From Alviniconcha marisindica (taxonomy: Eukaryota > Mollusca > Gastropoda > Provannidae): a stretch of 64,000 bases of DNA. Each line of letters opens with the position of its first letter. The first letter of the stretch is position 1. The stretch spans positions 197,501 through 261,500 of the forward strand of contig JABMCL010003843.1 of the NCBI GenBank assembly GCA_018857735.1, read 5' to 3'. The position numbers and the translations under genes are program-made. Below are positions 33,675-43,070 of the stretch, in pieces. The notes beneath the pieces were generated by a model. The model saw only the letters and a program-made list of their open reading frames with translations, searched no databases and had not been told where the DNA came from.

Positions 33675-33896
33675 ACCTGCGTGGACCATACAGAGAAGCA
33701 ATTGGAGAGGACAGTGACACAGCTACAGACATCCTGCTCAGTGCAGAACCAAGCAGAACCATCCAGCACTCTCACTCCACCCGCCGAAAACACCGTCGCT
33801 CGTCCATTGGGGATGATGCCTCAATCTCCTCTCTCAGTGATGGTGATGAACCTCAGGACAGTCTGCGACGGCGCTCCAGATCTGTGGACACAAAGG
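33675..33896 (+). CDS. CAP-Gly/coiled-coil protein gene, Asp/Ser then Arg/Ser-rich exon (74 codons)
   Basis: The acceptor cgctacag ends at 33674 and the donor AAGG|GTAAGC starts at 33897. It is phase 1-1 and exactly 222 bp, like the preceding exon. The product begins DLRGPYREAIGEDSDTATD, then a basic Arg/His/Ser patch (STRRKHRRSSIG), an acidic Asp/Ser block (DDASISSLSDGDEPQDS) and another basic Arg/Ser patch (LRRRSRSVDTK). The sequence is probably disordered, with basophilic kinase-type motifs (RRSS). Confidence 0.85.
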
Positions 33897-34574
33897 GTAA
33901 GCTGTTGACAGTAGTAAAGATATAAAATTATGACTGACAACAACGGGGAGGTCCCTGTGTTGCACCTGTCCTGTGGTACACCAGGCCTGTTGTCAGGTGA
34001 CCCTGTGAGGTTGATGGGATGTTACTTCACATTACTTGTTAGACTCCAAGCATAAACTAAGGAGCCAGCCTTTGTGGTCCCAGTTTTATTGCGTAACTCT
34101 CACCTTAAGGCAGGGACTCAAACAGGACCATGGGATCCAATGGGACTGGGACACAGTGAGCCAGCCGATGACCTAGGCAACTAACATCATAATGGTCCCT
34201 ACTAGGATCAGATTTTTGATAACTCCTCTGCTCTCTGTTTGGCATTGTGAACCAAAAATCAGATTTGGCTCAGGGGGGGGAGGGTGGAGTGATGCACCCA
34301 GTAGGCTGTTTATGAAGGGAGTAGGATTCTCTCTTTCTCTCTCTGTGTCAGATTTACTCTGCTTAAGGTCTTCCAGATCTAAATATAATGCCTCAGCAAT
34401 TAATTACTGGCTTGTTTTTTCCCCGACACTTCGGCCAGAAATTGTGAATGTGAATATTTGTATGTGTATATGTGATAGTAACTGGCAGTACACTTTTTGT
34501 TACTGCCATTGCTTCAAGCCACCACAGACATAGGCAAAATGCCACACCCACAGGGCACACAACAACAAGATGTA

Positions 34575-34955
34575 AAGATTTTTATGGGTTAGATCCAGAC
34601 ACATAAAAGATTTAAAAAATGCTATTTGTTAGGACAAAACACAACATGAAATTTTTTGGGGTGATACTTTATCAAGCTACAAAATGACACTTAAATAACA
34701 GTTAAATGGTGAAAAATTAGGTATAGAACTAAGACAGTTAAATGACGAAAAATGAGATGCAGAACAAAGACAGTATCTTAATTGTACACCTCATTTTTCA
34801 CTGTTTAACTGTTGTTTAAGTGTCATTTTGTAGCTGGATAAAGGGGATTACCCGAACATTCGCATTTTGTGTTTTATTCGAATAAATAGCATTCTTTTGA
34901 ACCGTTTATGTGTTTGGATCTTGTTTTAGAATGCTAGAGGTCATTCTTGTTTTAG
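34575..34955. mobile_element. Foldback MITE, copy 2
   Basis: The arms match copy 1 at 28757-29015 and each other (aaaatgctatttgttaggac at left, gaataaatagcattcttttg at right). The centre holds a second palindromic part (atgacgaaaaatgagatgca against cacctcatttttcactgttt). No frame. Confidence 0.68.
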
Positions 34956-36538
34956 ATCTATATATCTATATAGATTTTTGTTTTATGAGTTGGCTGTGTG
35001 TGAGATCAAAGTCTTGCCACACAACATTGCTTGGCTGCAGTGAGGCCGCAGGCATCACAAGTGGTTTCCATCTTGGAAGATCTGAAGTCAGTCAATCAAT
35101 CAGTCAGTCAATGTTTTATTTTATGTCTCTTCACAGCAAGGTGATATTTTTTAAATCTTTATATTAATAAGTTTAATTAATAAGCTTACCCAAAGGACTA
35201 TGAACAGTCAGTTTAACAATCAAAGCTATAACAAAGAAGTTGTAAGATCTGAAGTGTTGAGGAGCTTGATACACTAAGATCTGAAGTGTTGAAGAGCTTG
35301 AGAAGTGCCCCTGTGTGCACAAAGCCAAGGACCTTGCACCATCAACCACCTGGAGGAGACAAGTGTTGAAAGAGGAAGCGCTCAATGATCTTCTGTGAAA
35401 GGACAAGAGTGGGCCATCATCTGTCTGATAAACACTGGAACTGTTTCAAAGGTGGCAGTGGGGAAATTTCTGAGAGATTAGGTGGATGGAGCACATATGG
35501 GCTTTTCCGAGCTTATAAATACCATCTTGAACTGAACTCTGAGAAGCGGATCAGATTGGGTTTCACATAATACAGGGAAGAACCCTCTCGCGAGGACTTT
35601 TGAACCCTCAGCTAATAATAATATTGATGACAAAGTTGCCATCCAGTGGAACTACTGAAGACTGTGAGTCTGTGTATCTTTGCTGTATTCACTTAGCACA
35701 TGCTAAGCACTCCAGATGTAATGGCAATGACAAACAGGCTGGTGCAGGTATAACATTGAGTTATTATGACCTGTTAAACAGTATATTGAAACCTTGAGTG
35801 CCTTATAGTTATCTTTTGAACTGACAGTGAACTGAGTGAAAATGGACTCCCCTTCCCCCATCTTCCCCTCCACCACCACATCCTGCCCCCACAGTCAACC
35901 CAAAGCTAAATCGAGCAAGGAAAGAAACAAGAACAATATTATTCTTACTCTCTTCTGCTTTCTCTCTCTCTCTCTCTCTCTTCTTCTGCCAGAAGCCTTA
36001 AGCCGGTTTACTGTTGAGTGGCCCAGTTCCACTTGTGTCAGCAGATTAACTGGCCATGCACTAGGCTCTGCCCATGCTGACCTTTAAGCTGTAAATACCC
36101 GAGTTGGTAGACTGACCGGTCTGCTTGTGGTTTCTATGTATACACTCCACTGCTCTCCACGTATGTGGAGATATGCTCTTAAGGCTAACCTGCGACTGGA
36201 TATTTGGCCTTTTCTTCATACATGTGCCTTGACAAGTGGGTCAGACAGTTTTGGTTTCTGTTCTGGTTGGGTAATAAGCCTTCACTTTTGTTCATGATTG
36301 CGCTGTCTTTGAAAGTCTTGGCAGTACAAGGTGTGGTGAGACTGCTAGTATATTAGTGGCCCTTAAACTGGCTGTAATTTCTCATAAGGGGAGTTGCCAT
36401 TAACACTGTTACAAATTTACAAAACAGAGCAAAGCATGCAGTAACAAACTTAGATACCAGTGGAACTGCCAAAGATACTGTTGTCTGTATTCACTTGGCA
36501 CATGCTACTTTAACATATGATATAGACACTGACATATA

Positions 36539-36627
36539 GGCTAGTACCTGCCGCTGCTGTTGAGTAAAGGCTAGTACGTGCCACTGCCATTGATTAAAGG
36601 CTAGTACGTGCCACTGCTATTGATTAA
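36539..36627 (+). repeat. 34-bp tandem repeat, 3 units
   Basis: aggctagtac(c/g)tgcc(g/a)ctgc, (t/c)(g/a)ttga(g/t)taa occurs three times without gaps about 210 bp before the exon at 36836. Confidence 0.85.
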
Positions 36628-36835
36628 ATTGTATAATTTTGAGCTGCTTTGTGACTACACTGAACCTCATGACCTCTTTCTTTTTGCTAATGAATTTTAA
36701 ACCAGTCATGTTTGTCGCTGTTTTGGCTGCAAGTCTCACTGCAGAGTTGGAAGCCTATTTTGTGCCTCAGCAGCTCCATCTATACAGATCTATACAAGCT
36801 GAAGTTATTGATTTGTCTGTCTGTTCATACAACAG

Positions 36836-37016
36836 GTAAAAAAGGTTCTTCACGTCTTGGCCAGACTGCCACGCTCCGCCCAGCTGCCAGCACGGAGATG
36901 TTGGGGCGCGGCAAGACGGTGACATTGTCGCCGGGTTTTCGCAGCATCACCCCACAACCTTTAGTCACCCAGCACAACAAGAATGCCATACTGCAGCAGC
37001 AAGCTGCCCTGGCAAG
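36836..37016 (+). CDS. CAP-Gly/coiled-coil protein gene, basic linker exon
   Basis: The acceptor catacaacag ends at 36835 and the donor AAG|GTAAAA starts at 37017 (phase 1 in, phase 2 out). The exon encodes a basic Ser/Thr/Pro linker (GKKGSSRLGQTATLRPAAS, TVTLSPGFRSITPQPLVT) ending in a short Gln/Ala helix (NAILQQQAALA). Basic Ser/Pro-rich linkers next to CAP-Gly domains often help microtubule binding; that role here is inferred. A 54-bp unit containing GTAAGT is repeated three times just after the donor. Confidence 0.82.
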
Positions 37017-37019
37017 GTA

Positions 37020-37160
37020 AAACACCTGTTCAGTAAGTAGAACGGGAGCAGGGATAGCTCAGTGGTAGTGCAGAACACCTGTTCAGTAAGTAGAATGGGA
37101 GCAGGGATAGCTCAGTGGTAGTGCAGAACACCTGCTCAGTAAGTAGAACGGGAGCAGGGA
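37020..37160 (+). repeat. 54-bp unit repeated three times directly after a splice donor
   Basis: The unit aacacctgttcagtaagtag, a(a/g)..ggagcagggatagctc, agtggtagtgcag repeats at about 37021, 37075 and 37129. The third runs into the complete SINE head at 37155. Each unit contains GTAAGT, a stronger donor match than the real one at 37017. Confidence 0.88.
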
Positions 37161-37375
37161 TAGCTCAGTGGTAGAGCACCAGACTGTTGATCGAAAGGTC
37201 ATGGGTTCAAGTCCTGGCAGGAGTGATGAGAGACTTTTCCTCTCCAGGGTCAACTTTCTGTGCTGACTCTTACAGTCACTCAGTGAGGATCGCATGTGAC
37301 AAGAGCATGCACAGTGAATCTGCTTGAGAGCGGAGAATAGCGCTATATAAAAGTGATCAACAACAACAACGTATT
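37155..37375 (+). mobile_element. SINE family A copy with internal deletion
   Basis: An intact tRNA-like head (gatagctcagtggtagagca, B box GGTTCAAGTCC) is joined to ttcctctccagggtcaactt. After a deletion relative to the copy at 5683 come the family end agcggagaatagcgctatat and an AAC-rich tail. The sequence just before its head is part of a 54-bp triplication. Confidence 0.68.
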
Positions 37376-37728
37376 ATGACATATATGTTTGTGGCATAGT
37401 CCATTCCCCAGGAACAGTCATGACAGGAGGTCACCAAGGTAACAGAGATTGAAAGCAAGGCTCCAGAGCATTAGGCTATGGTGCAGACAACAGAAGTCTC
37501 GATGCTTTTGTTGTTTTTGCACTCTTCTGCCTCACTTTCGATTCCGTGACCTGCAGTGACCTAGCTCATTTTGAGCAGTCCATTTAATGTTGACAAAAGC
37601 TTCTGAAGAATGCTTTCCCTTTACTGCCAGCTCTTAACTCTGTTCGAGTGAACAATCAAGTGAACAAAGTTAAGAGTCGGCAGTAAGGCCTGTGTTGTGA
37701 GGCAGCCTCAGCCTGGAGGGTTTTGAGA

Positions 37729-38056
37729 TTAAGTAAGTAAACATGGTGCTTAACATCCACAGAAACCATAAGGCTTATTAGGGACGGGGAGAAAGGGGGT
37801 AAGGCAGCATGGAGGTGGGGGAAGAGGGAGATTATGTACCTATTGCTACACTGTGCCACCAGAATGACTCCTGCTTTAGGACTGGCAGCAATGAGAGCCA
37901 TTTTAATGTTTCATTAATTGTGAGAGACAAAGTCACAAGACAGTGTTCACAAACCGCAACCTTTCTGAAGAGAAAAGAGAGCCAAAGCAGAATTGAACCA
38001 ATGTCCTTCTGCTTACCAGCCTAATGCCTTACTGCTAGGCCAAACCGGCTGACTTT
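37729..38056 (-). mobile_element. SINE family B, antisense copy
   Basis: It matches the reverse complement of 32373-32692 along its length: taagtaaacatggtgcttaa at the start, tggaggtgggggaagaggga in the middle, and ctgcttaccagcctaatgcc then taggccaaaccggctgac as the head. It is in the intron before the exon at 38986. Confidence 0.7.
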
Positions 38057-38209
38057 TTGAGATTGGCTGTTGCTCAGTTTATATACAAGGGGTGCTGCAT
38101 TTAACGCCTGCTATCTCCATTTCTAGAGATCACAAGCTGCTGTCTGATTTCACACATATATGCTCAGACATGATTAACAAATATTACATACAGTTTTAAT
38201 TGTAGTTGT

Positions 38210-38470
38210 ATTCTTCATCTTCTTTCAGTAGTAAGAAAGAGTTCTTTAGGTGGTAGGGAAAATTTGAACCCCCCTTCCCCCCCCCCCCCCAGCCCCAAAC
38301 AAAAATTAAAACAAAATCTGAAAGCAGTGAAATTTGGCAAGCGCTGGTCCTAGGAACAAAGAAGTATGCATAGGAAGGAAGTAGAAGAAGAAGAAGAAGA
38401 AATTGGCGGTTTCTTCATCGTCTTTCAGTAGTAAGAAAGAGTTCTTTAGGTATTAGGGAAAATTTGGACT
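38210..38470 (+). repeat. Direct repeat pair of about 55 bp flanking a C-rich and (AAG)n segment
   Basis: ttcatc(t/g)tctttcagtagta, agaaagagttctttaggt and aggg aaaatttg occur at 38213-38265 and 38410-38466. Between them are a poly-C run (38274-38290) and (AAG)n. Confidence 0.75.
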
Positions 38471-38985
38471 GAGAAACTAGTTTGTTTGAACTTGTTTTTC
38501 TGTTTGACTTCTGAGTTGTTTTTCTGCCTGACTGAATCAGGTGCATGTGAAGGAGAAAACTGCTCAGAGGCGTTGGTCTCAGAGCTGGACTGGGGCAGAA
38601 TATGTTAAATAAGGACATATGTGGTAGAACCTCACCTAGCGTAGTTGCAAAAAAGCACAACTATGTAAGGGACCATGCCTTAGATAAGGGGCTTCTGCCT
38701 TTTGCTTCTCTGTGGACATTTCTGGTTGCTTTGGTAAAGTGTGACTTTCTTATCTCTAGCACTGAGGGCATATTATTCACTATCTGATTGTAAATGTTGT
38801 TCCATTTTCTTAGGGACAAAGTGACTTTTGTGCCTTTATCGTTGCTGTGCTACAAGATGCTAGTAAACCCTCCAAGTCTGCCAGTGTCCCTGCTGCTCGT
38901 ATATATCAAGACACAAGACCTGTACATTTTGTTTGCAGAATTATCACAGTTTGTGATGTATAATCGCTTTTAAATCCTTCTGCAG

Positions 38986-39161
38986 TTCCCTGACCCAGGG
39001 GTTACGCCCCTTTGCCCCTCGCTCCCCTGGTGATGTGCGCATCGACGATGTGGTGAAGTTCTCGCGGCAAGGCGGTAAGCTGAGCCAGGGCACTGTGAAG
39101 TTTGTCGGACACCTGCCAGGGCGTAGCGACGTCTACCTGGGTGTGGAACTCTACAAGGAAG
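38986..39161 (+). CDS. CAP-Gly domain, N-terminal part
   Basis: The acceptor ccttctgcag ends at 38985 and the donor GAAG|GTCAGT starts at 39162 (phase 2 in, phase 1 out). After a Pro-rich lead (GLRPFAPRSPGDVRIDDVV) it shows the first half of a CAP-Gly fold: a VKFSRQGGKLSQGTVKFVGH strand pair, then YLGVELYKE, matching the family pattern G-T-V-(R/K)-F-x-G and G-V-E-L. CAP-Gly domains bind the C-terminal EEY/F motifs of alpha-tubulin, EB proteins and CLIP-170. The domain is completed by the next two exons. Confidence 0.9.
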
Positions 39162-39389
39162 GTCAGTTGGGGGCGGTGGTTTGGCCAGGTGGTTTTGGTA
39201 CTCGACCTGGGATGGGGAGGAGGTGTTGGGGTTCAAATCTTCCATGGGGCAGTAATTAGTCAACTGTAATTTCGACCTTCCAGTCTCTTTTGGTCTCAGG
39301 GGTGCTTTGAGCTCAGTGCATGGTCAGGATGCTCTTGTTTCATTGTAGATCCTAATTGTCCTTCCTGTTCGTCTTTTCACTTAATTTCA

Positions 39390-39391
39390 GC

Positions 39392-39433
<42 letters not shown>

Positions 39434-39440
39434 ATGTATG

Positions 39441-39479
<39 letters not shown>

Positions 39480-39550
39480 ACGTGCACGTGTGTGTGTGTG
39501 CGTGTGTGCGTGTGTGTGTGTGCATGTGTGTGCATGTGTGTGTGTGCATG
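39390..39550. repeat. (GT)n array with GCAT interruptions
   Basis: GT-rich from 39392 to 39549 in the intron between the two CAP-Gly exons at 39161 and 41210. Confidence 0.95.
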
Positions 39551-40272
39551 CTTAGCTCATTTTGCTTTTTATGATGTGCATGTATGAAAATGTATGTTTT
39601 TTGCTTCCCAACCCAGTGCTATGAACATTATAAATTATCATTCATTCAATTTCCTCCCTTAAATGAGACAGAAATTTGAGACATGAAACAAGCTGAGGAG
39701 TATCACAGGCTGTGGAATAAATCATACCCTGTGACTCACAACAGGTTCTGAGACAGTGATGATCCAGCTTCCTAAGAATCTAGATTTGAAAGTTGTGAAA
39801 ACATGGCCTTGAGCGCTGGCCGTCAGTGTCTGCTGCATCATGAATGAATGAAACCAGCTAGTGTGGCACGAGTGTCTATTACATCATGAGCCAGTGCTTT
39901 TCCACTCTTCATTAATAAAGAGTGATCTGACATGGCTGCACCCTGAGGAGCTCGAATCTGAAGAAGAAAAAGTACCTGTGTTGCTTAGATAATAATAATA
40001 ATAATAATACATAAATTTTCTATAGCACTGTTCCCTGCTGAGTGAGCTCAGCGCGCTTGTTCACATACACATACATTTACATTTACTAACATATCATAAT
40101 CATATACAAGCAATCTCATAATACATGCTTAATAAATTACACTAATATAAAACAAGTACTTGTAAAATGGCGCATAAAATAACTGTTATAAAACATAGAG
40201 ACGTTACAATAATTTAAAACAGGTACATAATTATAAAGCTGTGTTCTAAGTAATTAGTATTATTACTACGCT

Positions 40273-40274
<2 letters not shown>

Positions 40275-40331
<57 letters not shown>

Positions 40332-40338
40332 CACACAC

Positions 40339-40373
<35 letters not shown>

Positions 40374-40740
40374 CCCCCTCCCCCCTCCCTCTCTCTCTGT
40401 CCCTCTCTTTGTCTCACATGCACACATCCTCTCTCTAATGATGGAACTACTGTGAAACCCCTGAGAATGGAAATACATGCACATTTGTTGTTACGCATTC
40501 AGGCCAGCTTGTGTTACCACTTGGGGTCCCAGTGAAAGCACTGGTAGTGAATTATGCAGCCCATGCAGCTCTGTTTGTAAATTCCACCAGTGTTAGGCTT
40601 TTTATTTTTTTACTGGGATGGGTAGCAGCTGGGTCTCCCTAAATGAAGCATCGTAAATTACCCATGGGGGAAGAATTAAATGTGGATTGGGATGGTGGGG
40701 TGTAAAACACATGCACACATACAACACACACAGACACATG

Positions 40741-40802
<62 letters not shown>

Positions 40803-40935
40803 AACACATTCACACACACACACACATATGCATGCACGCACATGCATGCACACACGCACATATGCACACATGCACATGCACACACACACAAACACAAACA
40901 CACACACTCACACACACATCCACAATGCGCGCACG
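40275..40935. repeat. (CA)n arrays with CT and CATGCA interruptions
   Basis: CA is at 40275-40372 and 40711-40925, separated by unique sequence. Same intron as the array at 39390. Confidence 0.95.
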
Positions 40936-41209
40936 CACGTAAAATTTGATCACTCTCTTTTTTCTCTCTCTTTTTTTTACATGGATAATTTCATAGCCTG
41001 GCTCAGTAAAAGAAGTAATGTGGGAATTTTATGAGGTGGTGTTTCAACAGGATGTTTAAAACATTTCATAGTGATAACCTTCATCAAGCTTTGCATTATT
41101 GCCAAGATTTTATGTATAATAGTAAAGGTAACAAACACGAACTATATGCTACCTTTACAGAAAAGAAACTCTCAACTTTACACATTCATTTTGGCTGTTT
41201 TCATTTCAG

Positions 41210-41255
41210 AGGGGAAGCATGATGGCACGTTTGAGGCCATCCGCTATTTCAAATG
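41210..41255 (+). CDS. CAP-Gly domain, 46-bp exon with the GKHDG groove motif
   Basis: The acceptor tcatttcag ends at 41209 and the donor TG|GTGAGT starts at 41256 (phase 1 in, phase 2 out). It encodes EGKHDGTFEAIRYFK, where GKHDG corresponds to the family's GKNDG peptide-binding motif (His for Asn) and RYF is the following strand. At 46 bp it is very short and not a multiple of 3, so skipping would remove the binding groove and break the frame. Confidence 0.9.
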
Positions 41256-41593
41256 GTGAGTGAATCAGAAATTATGTGTTTCACTTTCCTGTTTTCTCTG
41301 GCACCATCTTTTTTCTCTCTCTGTCTCTCTCTTGTCTCTTTTTCCTACTGTGCCTGCAGTTCGTTTTAGGTAGTGCTTTGTTTGTCATCTGCTTCAAGTC
41401 TAAGATAAAGCATCAATGAAAATGCAGTGGTTCAAAGTTTTCAGCAGTAAACCGGAAATAAAACAGAGAAAATTGAATTATTTAGTGGTTATTATACATT
41501 CAGTGTTGAACATGTAGCAGACATCTTGGTTTTTATCAGGTTCACCTCAGTGCTTGTGCATGTATGATTTTTTCGAACAATGTTTGTTTCACT

Positions 41594-41980
41594 GGCCCCC
41601 ATAGCACAGTGGTTAGCACGTTGGACTGTGGGTCAGAAGGTTTGGGGTTCGAATCCCTTCAGAGTCATGTGGGATTTTTCAGCGCTGGCCGGCTCCTACC
41701 CAGAACTGGGAGTGTTATGGGCCCAGTGGGAAGGCTGGAAGCACACAGCCAAGCTTCATCCACTTCACGGATGCATCTTTGAGGGTGTTGCTCTAATTAC
41801 TTGACCAACACTGCAGGTGCCGCAGTTCCTGGGCCTGGTTAACACCGGGATAATTATGACAGTAAGCGTGGTCTGTGGCCCTGTCAAGTAGTCTCAAACC
41901 GAAAATGGACCTCCATAGCATCATCAGTTATAATCCTCATCCTCATCGATCACTGCATAAATTAAAATAAATAAAAAAGT
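41594..41980 (+). mobile_element. tRNA-headed SINE-like element (family D)
   Basis: The head is ggcccccatagcacagtggt, followed by tagcacgttggactgtgggt and B box GGTTCGAATCC. The body of about 300 bp includes ggctggaagcacacagccaa and aacaccgggataattatgac, and ends in an A/T-rich aaattaaaataaataaaaaa tail. It is in the intron before the last coding exon. Confidence 0.6.
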
Positions 41981-41999
41981 CTCAGCTTCTGTAGCCCTT

Positions 42000-42482
42000 C
42001 GTGCCACACTCTCGTGGTGCCCTCAGTCTCAGTGTTCCTCCCTCCTCCCTTGCCTGAGGCAGTTCTGATCAAAGCCCTCAGCGTCAGAGAGTCCACATAG
42101 GAGGATTGGTGGAGGGATGTAGCGGCGGTATTATCTCTGGGGGGACGCTCACTCAGTCTGACTCCGCGACTTAGCTGACATTGTCGTCAGTAGGGGACAC
42201 AGTAGGTGGTGTCCTGCGTACGTTCAATCAGAACAGGCACTGCTGAACACCACCGAAGTAACTCAGCAGCAGTGCAGTGTTTTCTTCGGATGACAGCCCA
42301 CCAACGATCTGACGTCTCCTCCTGTGGACCTCTGGGGGTGGGGCTGCGATGCGGAATGAGCCCTGGGTGTGGCCAAAGGTGGGGATGCCGGGACGAGCGG
42401 CGCAGGAGCAGTGCCTCTGAGGTCGGCACAGATGATGGGACAGCAAAAAACAACAACAAACAAACAAAAAACAAACAAAAAA
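42000..42482 (+). mobile_element. Possible retroposon with A-rich tail
   Basis: GC-rich non-coding sequence of unknown family ends in a long A-rich tail (aaaaaacaacaacaaacaaa and onward, 42445-42482), typical of a reverse-transcribed insertion. There is no second copy in this window, so the assignment is weak. Confidence 0.3.
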
Positions 42483-42486
42483 CAAT

Positions 42487-42663
42487 GTTTGTTTCACTTT
42501 GCTGCTTTTTGATGGCTCATATTTGTTGTTGTTTACAGCAAGCACAACAAAGGTGACAATGCATGTTTCACTTTTGCTGCTTTTTGATGTCACATGTAAC
42601 TGTTTGTAATAATGCTTGTTTCACTTTGCTGCTTTTTGATGTCTCGTGTTTTTTTGTTTACAG
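42487..42663 (+). repeat. Duplicated terminal-exon acceptor region
   Basis: tgtttcacttt(t)gctgctttttgatg occurs three times (about 42489, 42566, 42618). Two of the copies are followed by a gtttacag|caagc(a/c).aacaaagg junction, at 42535 and at the true exon start 42664. Confidence 0.85.
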
Positions 42664-42727
42664 CAAGCCGAACAAAGGTGTGTTTGTGGCGTTCAATAAA
42701 GTGGTTATGGCATGGGCACCCAACTGA
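42664..42727 (+). CDS. CAP-Gly domain C-terminal part and stop codon (last coding exon)
   Basis: The acceptor ttgtttacag ends at 42663; the reading is CKPNKGVFVAFNKVVMAWAP plus Asn and TGA at 42725-42727. C-(K)P-x-x-G-x-F-V with a final V-V completes the CAP-Gly fold, leaving only a few residues after it, so the domain sits at the extreme C-terminus. About 125 bp upstream a duplicated copy of the acceptor and first exon bases (42536-42555) is present. A polyadenylation signal AATAAA lies at 43044-43049. Confidence 0.88.
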
Positions 42728-43070
42728 CACCTCTTTGCATGAGTCGACTGCTCTGCGGGATGAAAGGAAAAAGCACAGGTGTGCCTCACCATAACCCTAT
42801 GGGTTGGGGACAGGTGCTGATGGCGAACCTCACTATGACTCTGCTTTTTGTGTGAGATGAAAATCCGACTGAAAACAAATCTGTGTTTGACACCAAGATG
42901 AATGCTTGTGTGTTGTGCCTAAATTCTGTCAAGATGAATGCCTTTCTAGTAATGTTTGGAAAGGGTTGATATTTTTTAATCATGAAAAAATCCATTTTGT
43001 GTTTGTGTGCTTTTTGTTTATGTCAGAGTTAGTCATCAAGAACAATAAAAAAAGCAGCTGTTGGTACAGA
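42728..43070 (+). other. Probable 3' UTR of the CAP-Gly gene with AATAAA
   Basis: No coding frame of note follows the stop at 42727. The first canonical polyadenylation signal on this strand is AATAAA at 43044-43049, giving a minimal 3' UTR of roughly 340 bases. Further AATAAA motifs occur downstream (for example near 45126), so longer forms are possible. Confidence 0.5.
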
